Source: JANRIZ01 sp033764445
GTDB taxonomy: Bacteria > Verrucomicrobiota > Verrucomicrobiia > JAWXBN01
NCBI GenBank assembly: GCA_033764445.1
Contig: JANRIZ010000111.1
Location: forward strand, 1 to 35,808
Direction of reading: 5' to 3'
Length of the DNA: 35,808 nucleotides
Below the pieces are notes generated by a model. That model saw only the letters and a list, made by a program, of their open reading frames with translations. It was not told the DNA's origin and did no database searches. Positions within the stretch are counted from its first letter, which is position 1, and every line of letters starts with the position of its first letter. This document shows positions 7,987 through 16,570 of the stretch, piece after piece. The position numbers were made by a program, and so were the translations under genes.

Positions 7987-9303
7987 TCAAATGAACTCGT
8001 TGATGAGATTTTCGAGGAATTCCTGACGCCCGCTGCCATTGGCGGAAGCCTCACCCTTCCGGAGGATGTAGGTTTCCAAATCCTTGAAGGTGGCCTTGCC
8101 GGACTCGATCTGACGGCCGATCCCTTCATCCCAGGAACTGTACCGTTCCTGGACAAACTTCGCCAGACGCCCGTCCTTGCGGATGGCCGCCGCAATCTTC
8201 AACCCGCGGGCAAAGGTGTCCATGCCGCCGATATGGGCGTGGAAAAGATCCTCGGGGGTGAAGCTGCCGCGACGGACCTTGGCATCAAAATTGACGCCAC
8301 CGGTGGTGAAACCTCCCATCTTCAAAATGCCCAGCATCGTGTAGGTGGTCAGATAAATATCGGTCGGGAACTGGTCGGTATCCCAGCCCAGCAGCGGATC
8401 TCCGGTATTGGCATCAATGGAACCCAGGGCCTTGGCGGCAATGGCCACCTCCATCTCGTGCTGCATGGTGTGCCCGGCAAGGGTGGCATGGTTGGTTTCC
8501 AGATTGAGTTTGAAGTCCTTGAGCAGGCCGTACTCGCGGAGGAAATTCAGACAGGCGGCGGCATCCGAATCGTACTGGTGCTTGGTGGGTTCCTTGGGCT
8601 TGGGCTCGATGTAAAACTGCCCCTTGAAACCGATCTTCTTTTTGTAATCAACGGCCATGTGCAGGAATTGCGCCAGGTGTCCCAGTTCCCTCTTCAGATC
8701 GGTATTCAACAGGGTCTCATACCCTTCACGCCCCCCCCAGAATGTATACCCCTCGCCACCGAGCAGATGGGTGACTTCCATGGCTTTTTTGACCTGCGCG
8801 GCCCCATAGGCGAAAACATCCGCATTGCAGCTGGTGGCCGCCCCATGCACATAACGGGGATGGCTGAAAAGGCAGGCCGTCCCCCAGAGCAGCTTGATGC
8901 CGGTCCGTTTCTGTTCCTCCCGAAGCACCTTGGCCACGGCATCAAAATTTTTGTTGGATTCCGACAGGCTGCGCCCTTCGGGGGCGACATCACGGTCGTG
9001 CCAGGCGTAATACGGAGCACCAAGTTTTTCCATGAACTCAAATGCGGCCCGCACCCGCTTCTGGGCATTGGCGACGGAACTGCTGCCATCATCCCACGGA
9101 CGGATCGCCGTCCCCGACCCGAAGGGATCCGAAAGACTGTTCCTGAACGTATGCCAGTACACCACCGAAAACCGGAGATGATCCCGCATGGTTTTCCCGC
9201 CCACCATCTCATCCTCATTGTACCACTTGAAGGCAAGAGCGTTTTTGGACCGGGGCCCCTCATATTTGATTTTGGGGATTTTTGGGAAGAACGATTGTGC
9301 CAT
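7987..9303 (-). CDS. xylA: Xylose isomerase
   Basis: Interconverts D-xylose and D-xylulose (and glucose/fructose) in the cytoplasm, using two divalent metals. The 438 aa place it in the larger class II form. Active-site His102 and Asp105 lie in YYAWHDRDVAPEG; metal ligands and the catalytic Lys lie in YIEPKPKEPTKHQYD (Glu233, Lys235). The NFDAKVRRGS and HIGGMDTFARGL segments near the C-terminus are also characteristic. A good Shine-Dalgarno (AAGGAA, 9308-9313) precedes the ATG. No xylulokinase, transporter or XylR is adjacent, so it appears as a single-gene unit with its own terminator. Confidence 0.95.
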   Translation of the reverse strand: MAQSFFPKIPKIKYEGPRSKNALAFKWYNEDEMVGGKTMRDHLRFSVVYWHTFRNSLSDPFGSGTAIRPWDDGSSSVANAQKRVRAAFEFMEKLGAPYYAWHDRDVAPEGRSLSESNKNFDAVAKVLREEQKRTGIKLLWGTACLFSHPRYVHGAATSCNADVFAYGAAQVKKAMEVTHLLGGEGYTFWGGREGYETLLNTDLKRELGHLAQFLHMAVDYKKKIGFKGQFYIEPKPKEPTKHQYDSDAAACLNFLREYGLLKDFKLNLETNHATLAGHTMQHEMEVAIAAKALGSIDANTGDPLLGWDTDQFPTDIYLTTYTMLGILKMGGFTTGGVNFDAKVRRGSFTPEDLFHAHIGGMDTFARGLKIAAAIRKDGRLAKFVQERYSSWDEGIGRQIESGKATFKDLETYILRKGEASANGSGRQEFLENLINEFI

Positions 9304-9384
9304 GGATTTCCTTGGGGTTTCGGTTTTGCTTGTATGTGAAAAATCGGGTTTGAAAATAATGGGACGGAAGGAAAAGAAAAGGTC

Positions 9385-9412
9385 AAAAAAAAGGCTCCCG
9401 ATCGGGGGAGCC
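9385..9412 (-). terminator. Intrinsic terminator downstream of the response regulator gene
   Basis: On the minus strand GGCTCCC and GGGAGCC (9393-9412) form a 7-bp stem with a 6-nt loop, followed by eight T (9385-9392). It lies about 30 bp after the stop codon and separates this gene from xylA. Confidence 0.88.
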
Positions 9413-9443
9413 AGTGGCGCTTTAAATGGGGGATTTCAATGTT

Positions 9444-9863
9444 CTAAACCTCACCGGATTTTTTGACCACAATCGCCCCGGGCCGCTGGCGGTTGATGAT
9501 CTTTTTGAGGGTCTCCAGGCTGATGGGCTTCGAGAGAATGCAGTCCACATCCAGATCACACAGATGATCAATGACCGCCTCATCCAGAAAACCGCTGTAT
9601 ACCACCACGCGTAGCGCCTTGTCCTTCTCGCGGATGGCCTCAATCAGTTGAACCCCCGTCACCTTCGGCATGTTCAAATCCGTCAGCAAAAGGTCAAATT
9701 TTCCGGGGTTGGCATCAAAGGCTTCGATCGCCGACTTCCCCTCAAAAACATGGGTGACCTCGCAACCGAAATTCTCGAGCACCATGCGAATCGTGTTCCC
9801 GACCAACTCATCATCCTCCGCAAGCAGAATGGACTTAAAGTGAGGTAAATTTTCTTCGGCCAT
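9444..9863 (-). CDS. Single-domain response regulator (CheY-like receiver)
   Basis: A 139-aa receiver domain without an output domain. The acidic pocket is Glu16-Asp17-Asp18 (LLAEDDE), the phosphoacceptor is Asp62 (LLLTDLNMPKVTG), the switch Ser is Ser90 (VVVYSGF), and the conserved Lys is Lys112 (LSKPIS). All catalytic positions are present, so it should be phosphorylatable. The C-terminal extension after the last helix is short and basic (about 125-139). No histidine kinase lies nearby, so it probably takes part in a phosphorelay or acts by protein-protein contact. It is transcribed alone, with its own terminator. The target process cannot be read from the context. Confidence 0.88.
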   Translation of the reverse strand: MAEENLPHFKSILLAEDDELVGNTIRMVLENFGCEVTHVFEGKSAIEAFDANPGKFDLLLTDLNMPKVTGVQLIEAIREKDKALRVVVYSGFLDEAVIDHLCDLDVDCILSKPISLETLKKIINRQRPGAIVVKKSGEV

Positions 9864-10199
9864 ATGGTATGTATTTTTATTGAATGAGTCCCTACGTTCG
9901 TGAAAAAGTGATGCTTTGTCAATAATTATACTAATTAGGAGGATTTTCCCCGGCGAATTTGGCGGACCGCTTCATCCTCCCGCATTACGGTTCATTTGCA
10001 ATAAATTTATTATAATTCCGCTGTTTTCATTTGAAAACAATCTGAAGCTTTCTGAAAGAGACCTCCGCATTCCTTCTGGCACAATGACATGATCCATATA
10101 AATCCCCAACCATTCGCAGGGAATCCCCCTTTCCATCCACCAGACACATTATTTTTATTGACCTTCCGGTGACTATTGCCTACTGACTGGTTTGTTTCA
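9864..10199. other. Non-coding divergent region between the response regulator gene and hppA
   Basis: No gene is visible. On the minus strand a TTGACA box (9917-9922) lies upstream of the response regulator gene, but no convincing -10 follows at the right distance. On the plus strand TTGACC (10158-10163) is followed after 17 bp only by a poor TACTGA. These are weak promoter hints. The region is AT-rich and carries no long repeat. Confidence 0.45.
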
Positions 10200-10260
10200 T
10201 CCGAAAAGACCGGTGAGGTTTCAAAAAACAAGTCACCCTCACCCGTTCCCGCTTTTCGGA
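10200..10260 (+). ncRNA. Two-stem structured 5' leader of hppA, candidate cis-regulatory RNA
   Basis: TCCGAAAAG (10200-10208) is perfectly complementary to CTTTTCGGA (10252-10260). Inside it, CGGTGAGG (10211-10218) pairs with CCTCACC(C)G (10237-10245, one bulged C). The same GGTGA can instead pair with TCACC at 10233-10237, giving a possible two-state switch. The structure ends 30 nt before the hppA ATG. There is no U-run, so it is not a simple terminator. I cannot match it to a known riboswitch class. Confidence 0.45.
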
Positions 10261-10290
10261 CGGATATTTTAATTCAACCTCCATTCTCCT

Positions 10291-12732
10291 ATGAACAAAC
10301 ACACCTGTCTCCGGCTTGCAACCGCCACCCTGATACTCCTGAGCCCCTCCGTTCTTTTTGCCGGGGAGGCCGACATTCAACTGCCCCCCATCCAGAATGT
10401 GACGTTCAACCTGCTGGGCACCTCGGTCACGGGCCTGACCCTGATGGTCTTCGGGATTGTCGTCTGCCTGATCGGCCTGGCCTACGGCCTGTGGCAGTAT
10501 GTTCAGACCCGGAACCTGCCGGTACATGATTCCATGCGGGCCGTCTCCAACATCATCTGGGAAACCTGCAAAACCTACCTGCTCCAGCAGGGCAAATTCC
10601 TGGCCGGTCTGTGGATTCTCATCGCCATCTGCATGATCTATTATTTCGGCTTCCTCAGCGGCAAGGGCATCGTGGATGTGGCCGTCATCTGTCTGGCCTC
10701 CATCATCGGCATCCTCGGTTCCTACGGGGTGGCCTGGTTCGGCATCCGCATCAATACCGTGGCCAATTCACGCGCGGCCTTCAGCGCCCTTTCCGGCAAC
10801 GCCCTGGCCCCCCTGAAAATCCCCCTGCAGGCCGGCATGAGTGTGGGTCTGCTCCTGGTGTGCGTGGAGCTGTTTTTCATGATCATCATCCTCACCTTCA
10901 TCCCCCAATCCCTGGCCGGGGCCTGTTTCATCGGCTTTGCCATCGGGGAATCCCTCGGCGCCTCGGTGCTCCGCATCTGCGGCGGCATCTTCACAAAGAT
11001 CGCCGACATCGGGGCCGACCTCATGAAAATTGTCTTCAAGCTTCCCGAGGACGATCCCAAAAATCCGGGGGTCATCGCCGATTGCACCGGGGACAACGCC
11101 GGGGACTCGGTCGGACCGAGCGCGGATGGTTTTGAAACCTACGGGGTCACGGGAGTGGCTCTGATCGTGTTCCTCGCGCTGGCTCTTGCGCATAATGTGG
11201 AATTGGGAGGAAAATTGATCATCTGGATTTTTGTCATGCGCATCCTCATGATCCTCACCTCCCTCGTCTCGTACATCATCAATGACAAGCTCTCCAACCT
11301 CCTCTACGGGGGCAAAAAGGATTTCGACTGGGAGGCGCCCCTGACCAACCTGGTGTGGCTGACCTCGGTCGTCTCGGTGGCGGTCACGTTTCTGGCCAGT
11401 TATGTGCTGCTGCACGACCTTCCGCTGATGGGGAATCTGTGGTGGATTCTCTCCCTGATCATCAGCTGTGGCACCCTCGCGGGCGCCATCATCCCCGAGT
11501 TTACGAAGGCGTTCACCAGCACCCACTCGCGGCATGTCAAGGAGGTGGTCAATTCCTCCAAACAGGGCGGGGCGTCCCTGAACATTCTCTCGGGTCTGGT
11601 CGCGGGAAATTATTCGGCCTTCTGGCTGGGACTGACCATCAGTCTGCTCATGTTTGTCGCCTCCCTGCTCGCCCAGCACGCGGAGGTCGTGGGCATGATG
11701 CCTCCGGCACTCGCGTTTGCCGCCCCGATCTTCGCCTTCGGGCTGGTGGCATTCGGTTTCCTGGGAATGGGTCCGGTCACCATCGCCGTCGACAGCTTCG
11801 GACCGGTCACGGACAATGCGCAGTCCGTCTATGAGCTGTCCATGATCGAAAAACGGGACGGCATCCGCGAGGATATCAAAAGGAACTTCGGTTTTGAGCC
11901 CGATTTTGAAAATGCCAAGATGTCGCTTGAAAAGGGTGACGGGGCGGGAAACACCTTCAAGGCGACGGCCAAACCGGTGCTCATCGGCACGGCGGTCGTC
12001 GGGGCCACCACGATGGTCTTCAGTCTGATCATGCTGCTGCAAAAGGAATCCGGTCACGTCATCGAAAAGCTCTCCCTCGTGCATCCGGAAATCATCCTCG
12101 GGCTGATGATGGGGGGAAGTGTCATCTACTGGTTCACGGGGGCCTCGATCCAGGCCGTGGTCACGGGCTCCTACCGTGCGGTGGTCTTCATCAAGGAAAA
12201 CATCAGACTCGACGGGGTGAAGGAAGCCTCGATCGAGGACAGCAAAAAGGTCGTGGAAATCTGCACGATCTACGCCCAGAAGGGAATGGTCAACATTTTC
12301 ATCGTTGTCTTCGCCCTGGCCCTGGCCCTGTCCTTCTTCGACCCCTATTTCTTCATCGGATATCTGGTGGCGATGGCTCTCTTCGGCCTTTTCCAGGCCA
12401 TCTTCATGGCCAATGCGGGCGGGGCCTGGGACAATGCCAAAAAAATCGTTGAAACAGAGCTGCGTGCCAAGGGCACGGATCTTCACGCGGCCACGGTGGT
12501 CGGCGACACGGTCGGCGATCCCTTCAAGGACACCTCCTCGGTCTCGCTCAACCCGGTCATCAAGTTCACCACACTCTTCGGTCTGCTGGCCGTCGAGATC
12601 GCCATCGAAATGGAAAAAAGCGGCCATGCCACGGCCAAAACGGCGATCGGGGTCGCCCTTTTCATTGTGGCCCTCTTTTTTGTCTACCGTTCCTTCTACG
12701 GGATGCGGATTCCCGGGGATGCCAAAAGCTAA
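10291..12732 (+). CDS. hppA: Membrane-bound ion-translocating pyrophosphatase (divergent H+/Na+-PPase)
   Basis: Hydrolyses cytoplasmic pyrophosphate and pumps H+ (or Na+) across the membrane. It has 813 aa, about 16 predicted TM helices and a signal-peptide-like N-terminus (about residues 1-24). All three substrate-site blocks are seen: PEDDPKNPGVIADCTGDNAG (about 252-271), the GPVTDNAQ region followed by a GNTFK motif, and GGAWDNAKK with VVGDTVGDPFKDTS (about 710-745). Lys557 in GNTFK sits where Lys marks K+-independent enzymes and Ala the K+-dependent ones. The first block differs from the common GDNVGDCAGMAADLFE form (here GDNAGDSVGPSADGFE), and GADLMKI replaces GADLVGK, as in a divergent mPPase branch. 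Ion specificity is therefore an open inference. No strong Shine-Dalgarno is seen. A terminator follows. Confidence 0.92.
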   Translation: MNKHTCLRLATATLILLSPSVLFAGEADIQLPPIQNVTFNLLGTSVTGLTLMVFGIVVCLIGLAYGLWQYVQTRNLPVHDSMRAVSNIIWETCKTYLLQQGKFLAGLWILIAICMIYYFGFLSGKGIVDVAVICLASIIGILGSYGVAWFGIRINTVANSRAAFSALSGNALAPLKIPLQAGMSVGLLLVCVELFFMIIILTFIPQSLAGACFIGFAIGESLGASVLRICGGIFTKIADIGADLMKIVFKLPEDDPKNPGVIADCTGDNAGDSVGPSADGFETYGVTGVALIVFLALALAHNVELGGKLIIWIFVMRILMILTSLVSYIINDKLSNLLYGGKKDFDWEAPLTNLVWLTSVVSVAVTFLASYVLLHDLPLMGNLWWILSLIISCGTLAGAIIPEFTKAFTSTHSRHVKEVVNSSKQGGASLNILSGLVAGNYSAFWLGLTISLLMFVASLLAQHAEVVGMMPPALAFAAPIFAFGLVAFGFLGMGPVTIAVDSFGPVTDNAQSVYELSMIEKRDGIREDIKRNFGFEPDFENAKMSLEKGDGAGNTFKATAKPVLIGTAVVGATTMVFSLIMLLQKESGHVIEKLSLVHPEIILGLMMGGSVIYWFTGASIQAVVTGSYRAVVFIKENIRLDGVKEASIEDSKKVVEICTIYAQKGMVNIFIVVFALALALSFFDPYFFIGYLVAMALFGLFQAIFMANAGGAWDNAKKIVETELRAKGTDLHAATVVGDTVGDPFKDTSSVSLNPVIKFTTLFGLLAVEIAIEMEKSGHATAKTAIGVALFIVALFFVYRSFYGMRIPGDAKS

Positions 12733-12760
12733 TGCCGCACATCTCTCCGTGATTGCCCAA

Positions 12761-12785
12761 AGGCCCGCATTTTGCGGGCCTTTTT
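12761..12785 (+). terminator. Intrinsic terminator of hppA
   Basis: AGGCCCGCA (12761-12769) pairs with TGCGGGCCT (12773-12781) around a 3-nt loop, followed by a T-run. It starts about 28 bp after the hppA stop. Confidence 0.9.
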
Positions 12786-12897
12786 GTTTGTCCCCAGCAC
12801 ACAGTTTATTGATTTGTCACAATCATCCCCCCGCATTATGGTACAAACGTCCGTCCCACCACCACCGACCTCAACAGAATCATCCCCCCACGATCCT

Positions 12898-14316
12898 ATG
12901 GAACGCATCATCCTCAATCCCCATCAAAAGGCCCTCGACATCAATCTGGACGACACCAAGTACGGCTCCTTCGCGGAAATCGGTGCCGGGCAGGAGGTGG
13001 TCCGCTGGTTCTTCCGCGTGGGGGGAGCCGCCGGGACGGTGGCCAAAAGCATCTCGGCCTACGACATGGAGGTCAGTGACGCGATTTACGGCAAGTGCGA
13101 CCGCTACGTTTCCAAACAGCGTCTCCATCAGATGCTCGACCATGAGTTCAACCTCAACGTGGAACGCCTGGCCGACTCCCGCGGTGCAACCCAGCAGCTC
13201 TTTGCCTTCGCGGACACGGTCTCGGCCCGGAATTTCAAGGGAACCAACGAATGTCACGGATGGATGGGCATCCGTTTCCAGCCCATCCCCAACGGTCCCC
13301 CCTCCCAGATCGTCATCCACGTCCGGATGTGGGACAAGGAAAACCTCCTGCAGCAGGAGGCCCTGGGCATTGTCGGGGTCAACCTCATGTTCGGCGCCTT
13401 TTACCACACCACCAACCCGCATCTCCTGCTCGAATCCCTCCTCGACAGCCTGTCGATCGACCGCATCGAAATTGACATGATCGAATTCTCCGGACCGATT
13501 TTTGCCGGGGTCGACAACCGTCTCATGAGTCTGCGGCTGGTCCAGCTGGGACTGACCAATGCCGCCATGTTTGCCGCCGACGGCCATGTGCTCCAGCCCT
13601 CCGAGGTGCTGTATAAAAAATGCGTGATCGTCGAACGCGGCAGTTTCCGTCCGGTCACCCATGTCAATCTCGACATGATCGACGCCGCCCACGAGCAGTT
13701 TGTCGCCGAGCCGGGGGTGACCGAAAAGCAGGAAATGGTCCTCATGGAAATCACCATGAAAAACCTCATGGCCACGACCATCTCGGGCGACATCGACTAC
13801 CGCGACTTTCTCGCCCGGGTCGATCTGCTGGCCACCACGGGCAAAACCGTGCTCATCTCCAATTACTTCGAGTACTACCGTCTGATGAGCTACCTGCGCC
13901 GGTACACAAAGGAACCGATCGGCATTGTCATGGGGGCGATCAGTCTCAAGGACCTTTTCGACGAAAAATACTACCTCGATCTGGAGGGCGGCATTCTGGA
14001 GGCTTTCGGACGCCTCTTCAAGACCGGCTTCATTCTCTACGTCTACCCCTACCGCGATCCGGCCACTGGCAACCTTGTGACCGTGGACAATTTCTCCCCC
14101 CCCGCGGGTCTGGAAAGTCTCTTCAAACACCTGATCGAACGCGGCTCGATCAAGGCGGTCACCAAGTACAAGGATGAATACCTGTCGATTTTCAGCCGCG
14201 ATGTGCTTGCCAAAATCAAGGCGGCCGACGAGGCATGGAAAAACTCCGTCCCAGCCCCGGTGGCCGAACTCATCCGCAAACGCGGTTACTTCGGCTGCAA
14301 AAAAGTGGCGGGATGA
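12898..14316 (+). CDS. Conserved cytoplasmic protein of unknown function
   Basis: A 472-aa protein without signal peptide or membrane helix. Its N-terminus (ALDINLDDTKYGSFAEIGAGQEVVRWFF) and the stretches NECHGWMGIRF and QQEALGIVGVNLMFGAFYH belong to a family that I remember as widespread in Bacteroidota and PVC genomes. There it often carries unsupported labels such as TonB-dependent receptor or nicotinate-nucleotide adenylyltransferase. Neither label fits what is visible: there is no export signal, no barrel and no obvious nucleotidyltransferase HxGH motif. Notable segments are VLISNYFEYYRLMSYLRRYT and the acidic KDLFDEKYYLDLEGG. I start at the ATG at 12898; an ATG at 12838 would add a proline- and serine-rich 20-residue leader. 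It follows the hppA terminator and converges with guaB3. No function is proposed. Confidence 0.75.
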   Translation: MERIILNPHQKALDINLDDTKYGSFAEIGAGQEVVRWFFRVGGAAGTVAKSISAYDMEVSDAIYGKCDRYVSKQRLHQMLDHEFNLNVERLADSRGATQQLFAFADTVSARNFKGTNECHGWMGIRFQPIPNGPPSQIVIHVRMWDKENLLQQEALGIVGVNLMFGAFYHTTNPHLLLESLLDSLSIDRIEIDMIEFSGPIFAGVDNRLMSLRLVQLGLTNAAMFAADGHVLQPSEVLYKKCVIVERGSFRPVTHVNLDMIDAAHEQFVAEPGVTEKQEMVLMEITMKNLMATTISGDIDYRDFLARVDLLATTGKTVLISNYFEYYRLMSYLRRYTKEPIGIVMGAISLKDLFDEKYYLDLEGGILEAFGRLFKTGFILYVYPYRDPATGNLVTVDNFSPPAGLESLFKHLIERGSIKAVTKYKDEYLSIFSRDVLAKIKAADEAWKNSVPAPVAELIRKRGYFGCKKVAG

Positions 14317-14370
14317 GGAGTCCTCCCCGCCTTATTCTTCCTTTTTTGTGGTGACTGATCCCTGAGGTGG

Positions 14371-15549
14371 CTACCGCGTTCCCATGCCGACGCTCTGCAC
14401 GGTCTGGAAGAGCTTGCCCTCGGTCTTGATGCTCGGGGCGATGATGATCTCGGTGTTCTGAAATTCGCGGATGCTGGCCGCACCGACGTTGCCCATGCAG
14501 GTGGTGATCGCCCCCACGAGGTTTTGGGACCCATCGTCCACGGTGGCGGGGCCGAAAAGAATCTGTTTGAGCGACCCGGTCACCCCCACCTTGATGCGGG
14601 TGCCGCGCGGCAGGTTGGCATGCGGGGTGGCCATGCCCCAGTGGTTCCCCTTGCCGGGGGCTTCCTGGGCCTTGGCAAAGGCACTGCCCACCATCACGGC
14701 ATCCGAACCGCATGCCAGGGCCTTGCACACATCCCCGCCCTTGCTCATGCCGCCATCGGTGATGATGGGCACGTACCGGGCGGTGCGTTTGAAATATTCG
14801 TCGCGGGCGGCGGCACAATCAACGGTGGCCGTCACCTGGGGCACGCCCAGCCCCAATACCCCGCGGGACGTGCAGGCCGCGCCGGGACCGACCCCGATCA
14901 GGACCGCCGCCACGCCGGTTTCCATCAGCTCAAGGGTCGCATCATATGTGACCGTGTTGCCCACAACCACAGGCATCGAGGTCTGTCTGCAAAAATGGGC
15001 GATTTCCAATGTCTTGTACTCGGTGGAAATGTGGCGCACGGTCGAGACGGTGGACTGGATGACAAACACATCGCATCCGGCCTCCTGTGCAATGGGGGCA
15101 TACTGTTCCGCCTTCTGGGGAATGGAACTGACGGCCACAATCACTCCAGCCTTCTTGAGTTCCTGCACGCGTTTGGCGATCAGATGTTCCTTCACGGGCT
15201 CAAGGTAGAGTTTCTGGATCAGTGCTGTCACCTCGTCCTTGTCCGCCTTCACCACCTCGGCCAGCACCTCCTCGGGATTTTCATAACGCGTCTGCACCCC
15301 TTCGAGATTGATGACCCCCAGTCCGCCCAGTTTGCCCATCTCGATGCAAAACTTCACATCCGTCACTCCATCCATCGCGCTGGCGATGATCGGGATTTTC
15401 AACGCAATCTTGCTGCCATCCTTTTTGGGAATCGTGAAGGAAATATCCACCTCGTTGGGATTGATGGTCACGGCCCCGGGAACCAGTGCGATCTCATCAA
15501 ATCCATATGACACCCGTGCCTTGCGATTGCGTCCAATCCACATTCCCAT
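14371..15549 (-). CDS. guaB3: GuaB3-type IMP dehydrogenase (lacks CBS domains)
   Basis: A TIM-barrel enzyme of the IMP dehydrogenase / GMP reductase family, cytoplasmic, acting in guanine nucleotide synthesis. The catalytic loop is GVGPGAACTSRG, with Cys226 as nucleophile. The phosphate-binding stretch DGGMSKGGDVCKALACGSDAVMVG follows. At 392 aa without the CBS pair it matches the GuaB3 subgroup rather than classical 490-aa GuaB. The family reaction (IMP + NAD+ to XMP) is inferred; the subgroup is not always assigned with certainty between IMPDH and related activities. A clear GAGGA lies 8 nt before the ATG. It converges with the unknown-function gene, leaving 54 bp between the stops. Confidence 0.85.
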   Translation of the reverse strand: MGMWIGRNRKARVSYGFDEIALVPGAVTINPNEVDISFTIPKKDGSKIALKIPIIASAMDGVTDVKFCIEMGKLGGLGVINLEGVQTRYENPEEVLAEVVKADKDEVTALIQKLYLEPVKEHLIAKRVQELKKAGVIVAVSSIPQKAEQYAPIAQEAGCDVFVIQSTVSTVRHISTEYKTLEIAHFCRQTSMPVVVGNTVTYDATLELMETGVAAVLIGVGPGAACTSRGVLGLGVPQVTATVDCAAARDEYFKRTARYVPIITDGGMSKGGDVCKALACGSDAVMVGSAFAKAQEAPGKGNHWGMATPHANLPRGTRIKVGVTGSLKQILFGPATVDDGSQNLVGAITTCMGNVGAASIREFQNTEIIIAPSIKTEGKLFQTVQSVGMGTR

Positions 15550-15689
15550 AAAGTTGTCCTCTTGCTCTCGTTTTTGGTTGCTCCCCTCAAAGGGAGTCCG
15601 GAAGGCGGGAACGATCTTGGTCGTTGCCTCACGAAGAGTGGATCATAAAAATCGAAGCCGTGCGCGCAAGCTCTTTGTCAGAAATCTGC

Positions 15690-15719
15690 AAAAAAAAACA
15701 TCCGCCGTCTTTTTAAGAC
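15690..15719 (-). terminator. Possible weak terminator of the exbB-exbD-orf operon
   Basis: On the minus strand, 30 bp after the last gene, GTCTT-AAA-AAGAC forms a 5-bp stem (15707-15719), followed about 8 nt later by nine T (15690-15698). The stem is short and separated from the T-run, so the call is weak. Confidence 0.3.
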
Positions 15720-15750
15720 CGAAGCTGTAAAAAGTCAGCCGGGCCCGTCA

Positions 15751-16557
15751 TCAATTCGTCGCCCCGTCAGCGGATTTTCCTTCAGGATAGGTCCAGTGCA
15801 CACTGACCGTTCCCCACACCACCTCCCCGCCCTCCCCCTCCGGAACGGCGGTCAGTGCGGAATTATTGATCCGGATCAAAGCCAGCGAATCCGCCTCGGG
15901 TGACCCGGAGGATTTTTCCAGGAGTGCAAAAAGTATTTTACCCACCGGCAGGACTCCGATTTTGAGAACCGATGGCGTCAGCGGGGCGGTGGAATTGGGG
16001 GTCCGAAACACGGGTTCCTTCAGAAAACCCCGGTTTTTGAGGGCCCCGCCAATTTCCACCTGCACTTTGGCGTCGGCCTGACGCAGGGCGGGGGTGGACC
16101 GTTCCCTCGCGGTTTCGTTCCCTGTCCGATACTGCAAATAGTCTCCGGCCAGCAGCGCGGCATTGTCGGGGACCATCAACAGTTCCTCCGTTGTCTTCAA
16201 TTCCGCATAGGGGCGGTACTTGAGTCCCTCGCCGACAACAGAAAAGGCCCGCAGGGTCACTCCCTTCCGCTCCCGGTCCCCCCGATAGGTCAGGGGTCCG
16301 GGCATGGACAGCAGGGCGGGGTCCCTGAGCTGGATGATGCCCGGCGGTCCTGCGGACTGATCATGGGAGGCGGAGACGACCAGTTGCGGGGGCAGGACGG
16401 ATACGGGGGGCACGGAGGCGATGATCTCGTCACGGATTTCCATCGGGATCCGGAAATCACGGAAAAAAAGGACAAAAACCACGACCACGGAAAAGATGAC
16501 GGTGAAAAAGACCCGGAAATCCCTCCTCAGGTACGGACGTTTGGCCGTGGTTTTCAT
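15751..16557 (-). CDS. Single-pass membrane protein of unknown function, third gene of an exbBD operon
   Basis: A 268-aa protein (start ATG at 16557, 13 bp after exbD; a longer frame back to 16623 would overlap exbD). One N-terminal TM helix (about residues 13-31, VFFTVIFSVVVVFVLFF) is preceded by basic residues, so the bulk should be periplasmic. The rest is beta/turn-rich, with repeated proline-containing segments and many LR/LL contacts. A proline-rich stretch (VPPVSVLPPQLVV) follows the helix, and the C-terminus ends VVWGTVSVHWTYPEG. The topology resembles TonB or a TonB-like energy-transducing partner, but I see no diagnostic TonB C-terminal motif (such as YP-x-x-A). Its function is inferred only from the operon. 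Confidence 0.65.
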   Translation of the reverse strand: MKTTAKRPYLRRDFRVFFTVIFSVVVVFVLFFRDFRIPMEIRDEIIASVPPVSVLPPQLVVSASHDQSAGPPGIIQLRDPALLSMPGPLTYRGDRERKGVTLRAFSVVGEGLKYRPYAELKTTEELLMVPDNAALLAGDYLQYRTGNETARERSTPALRQADAKVQVEIGGALKNRGFLKEPVFRTPNSTAPLTPSVLKIGVLPVGKILFALLEKSSGSPEADSLALIRINNSALTAVPEGEGGEVVWGTVSVHWTYPEGKSADGATN

Positions 16558-16570
16558 CAGCGGAGGGTTC

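Noticed and set aside
10768..12627. Long minus-strand open frame (619 codons) opposite hppA
   Set aside because: The plus-strand product is clearly a membrane pyrophosphatase. The antisense peptide is rich in D, H, G, E and R with no hydrophobic core, as expected from reverse translation of membrane-protein codons.
12772..12897. Upstream extension of the unknown-function gene to 12772
   Set aside because: The extension would start inside the hppA terminator hairpin, and its peptide (MRAFLFVPSTQFID...) lacks family-like features. The ATG at 12898 fits better.
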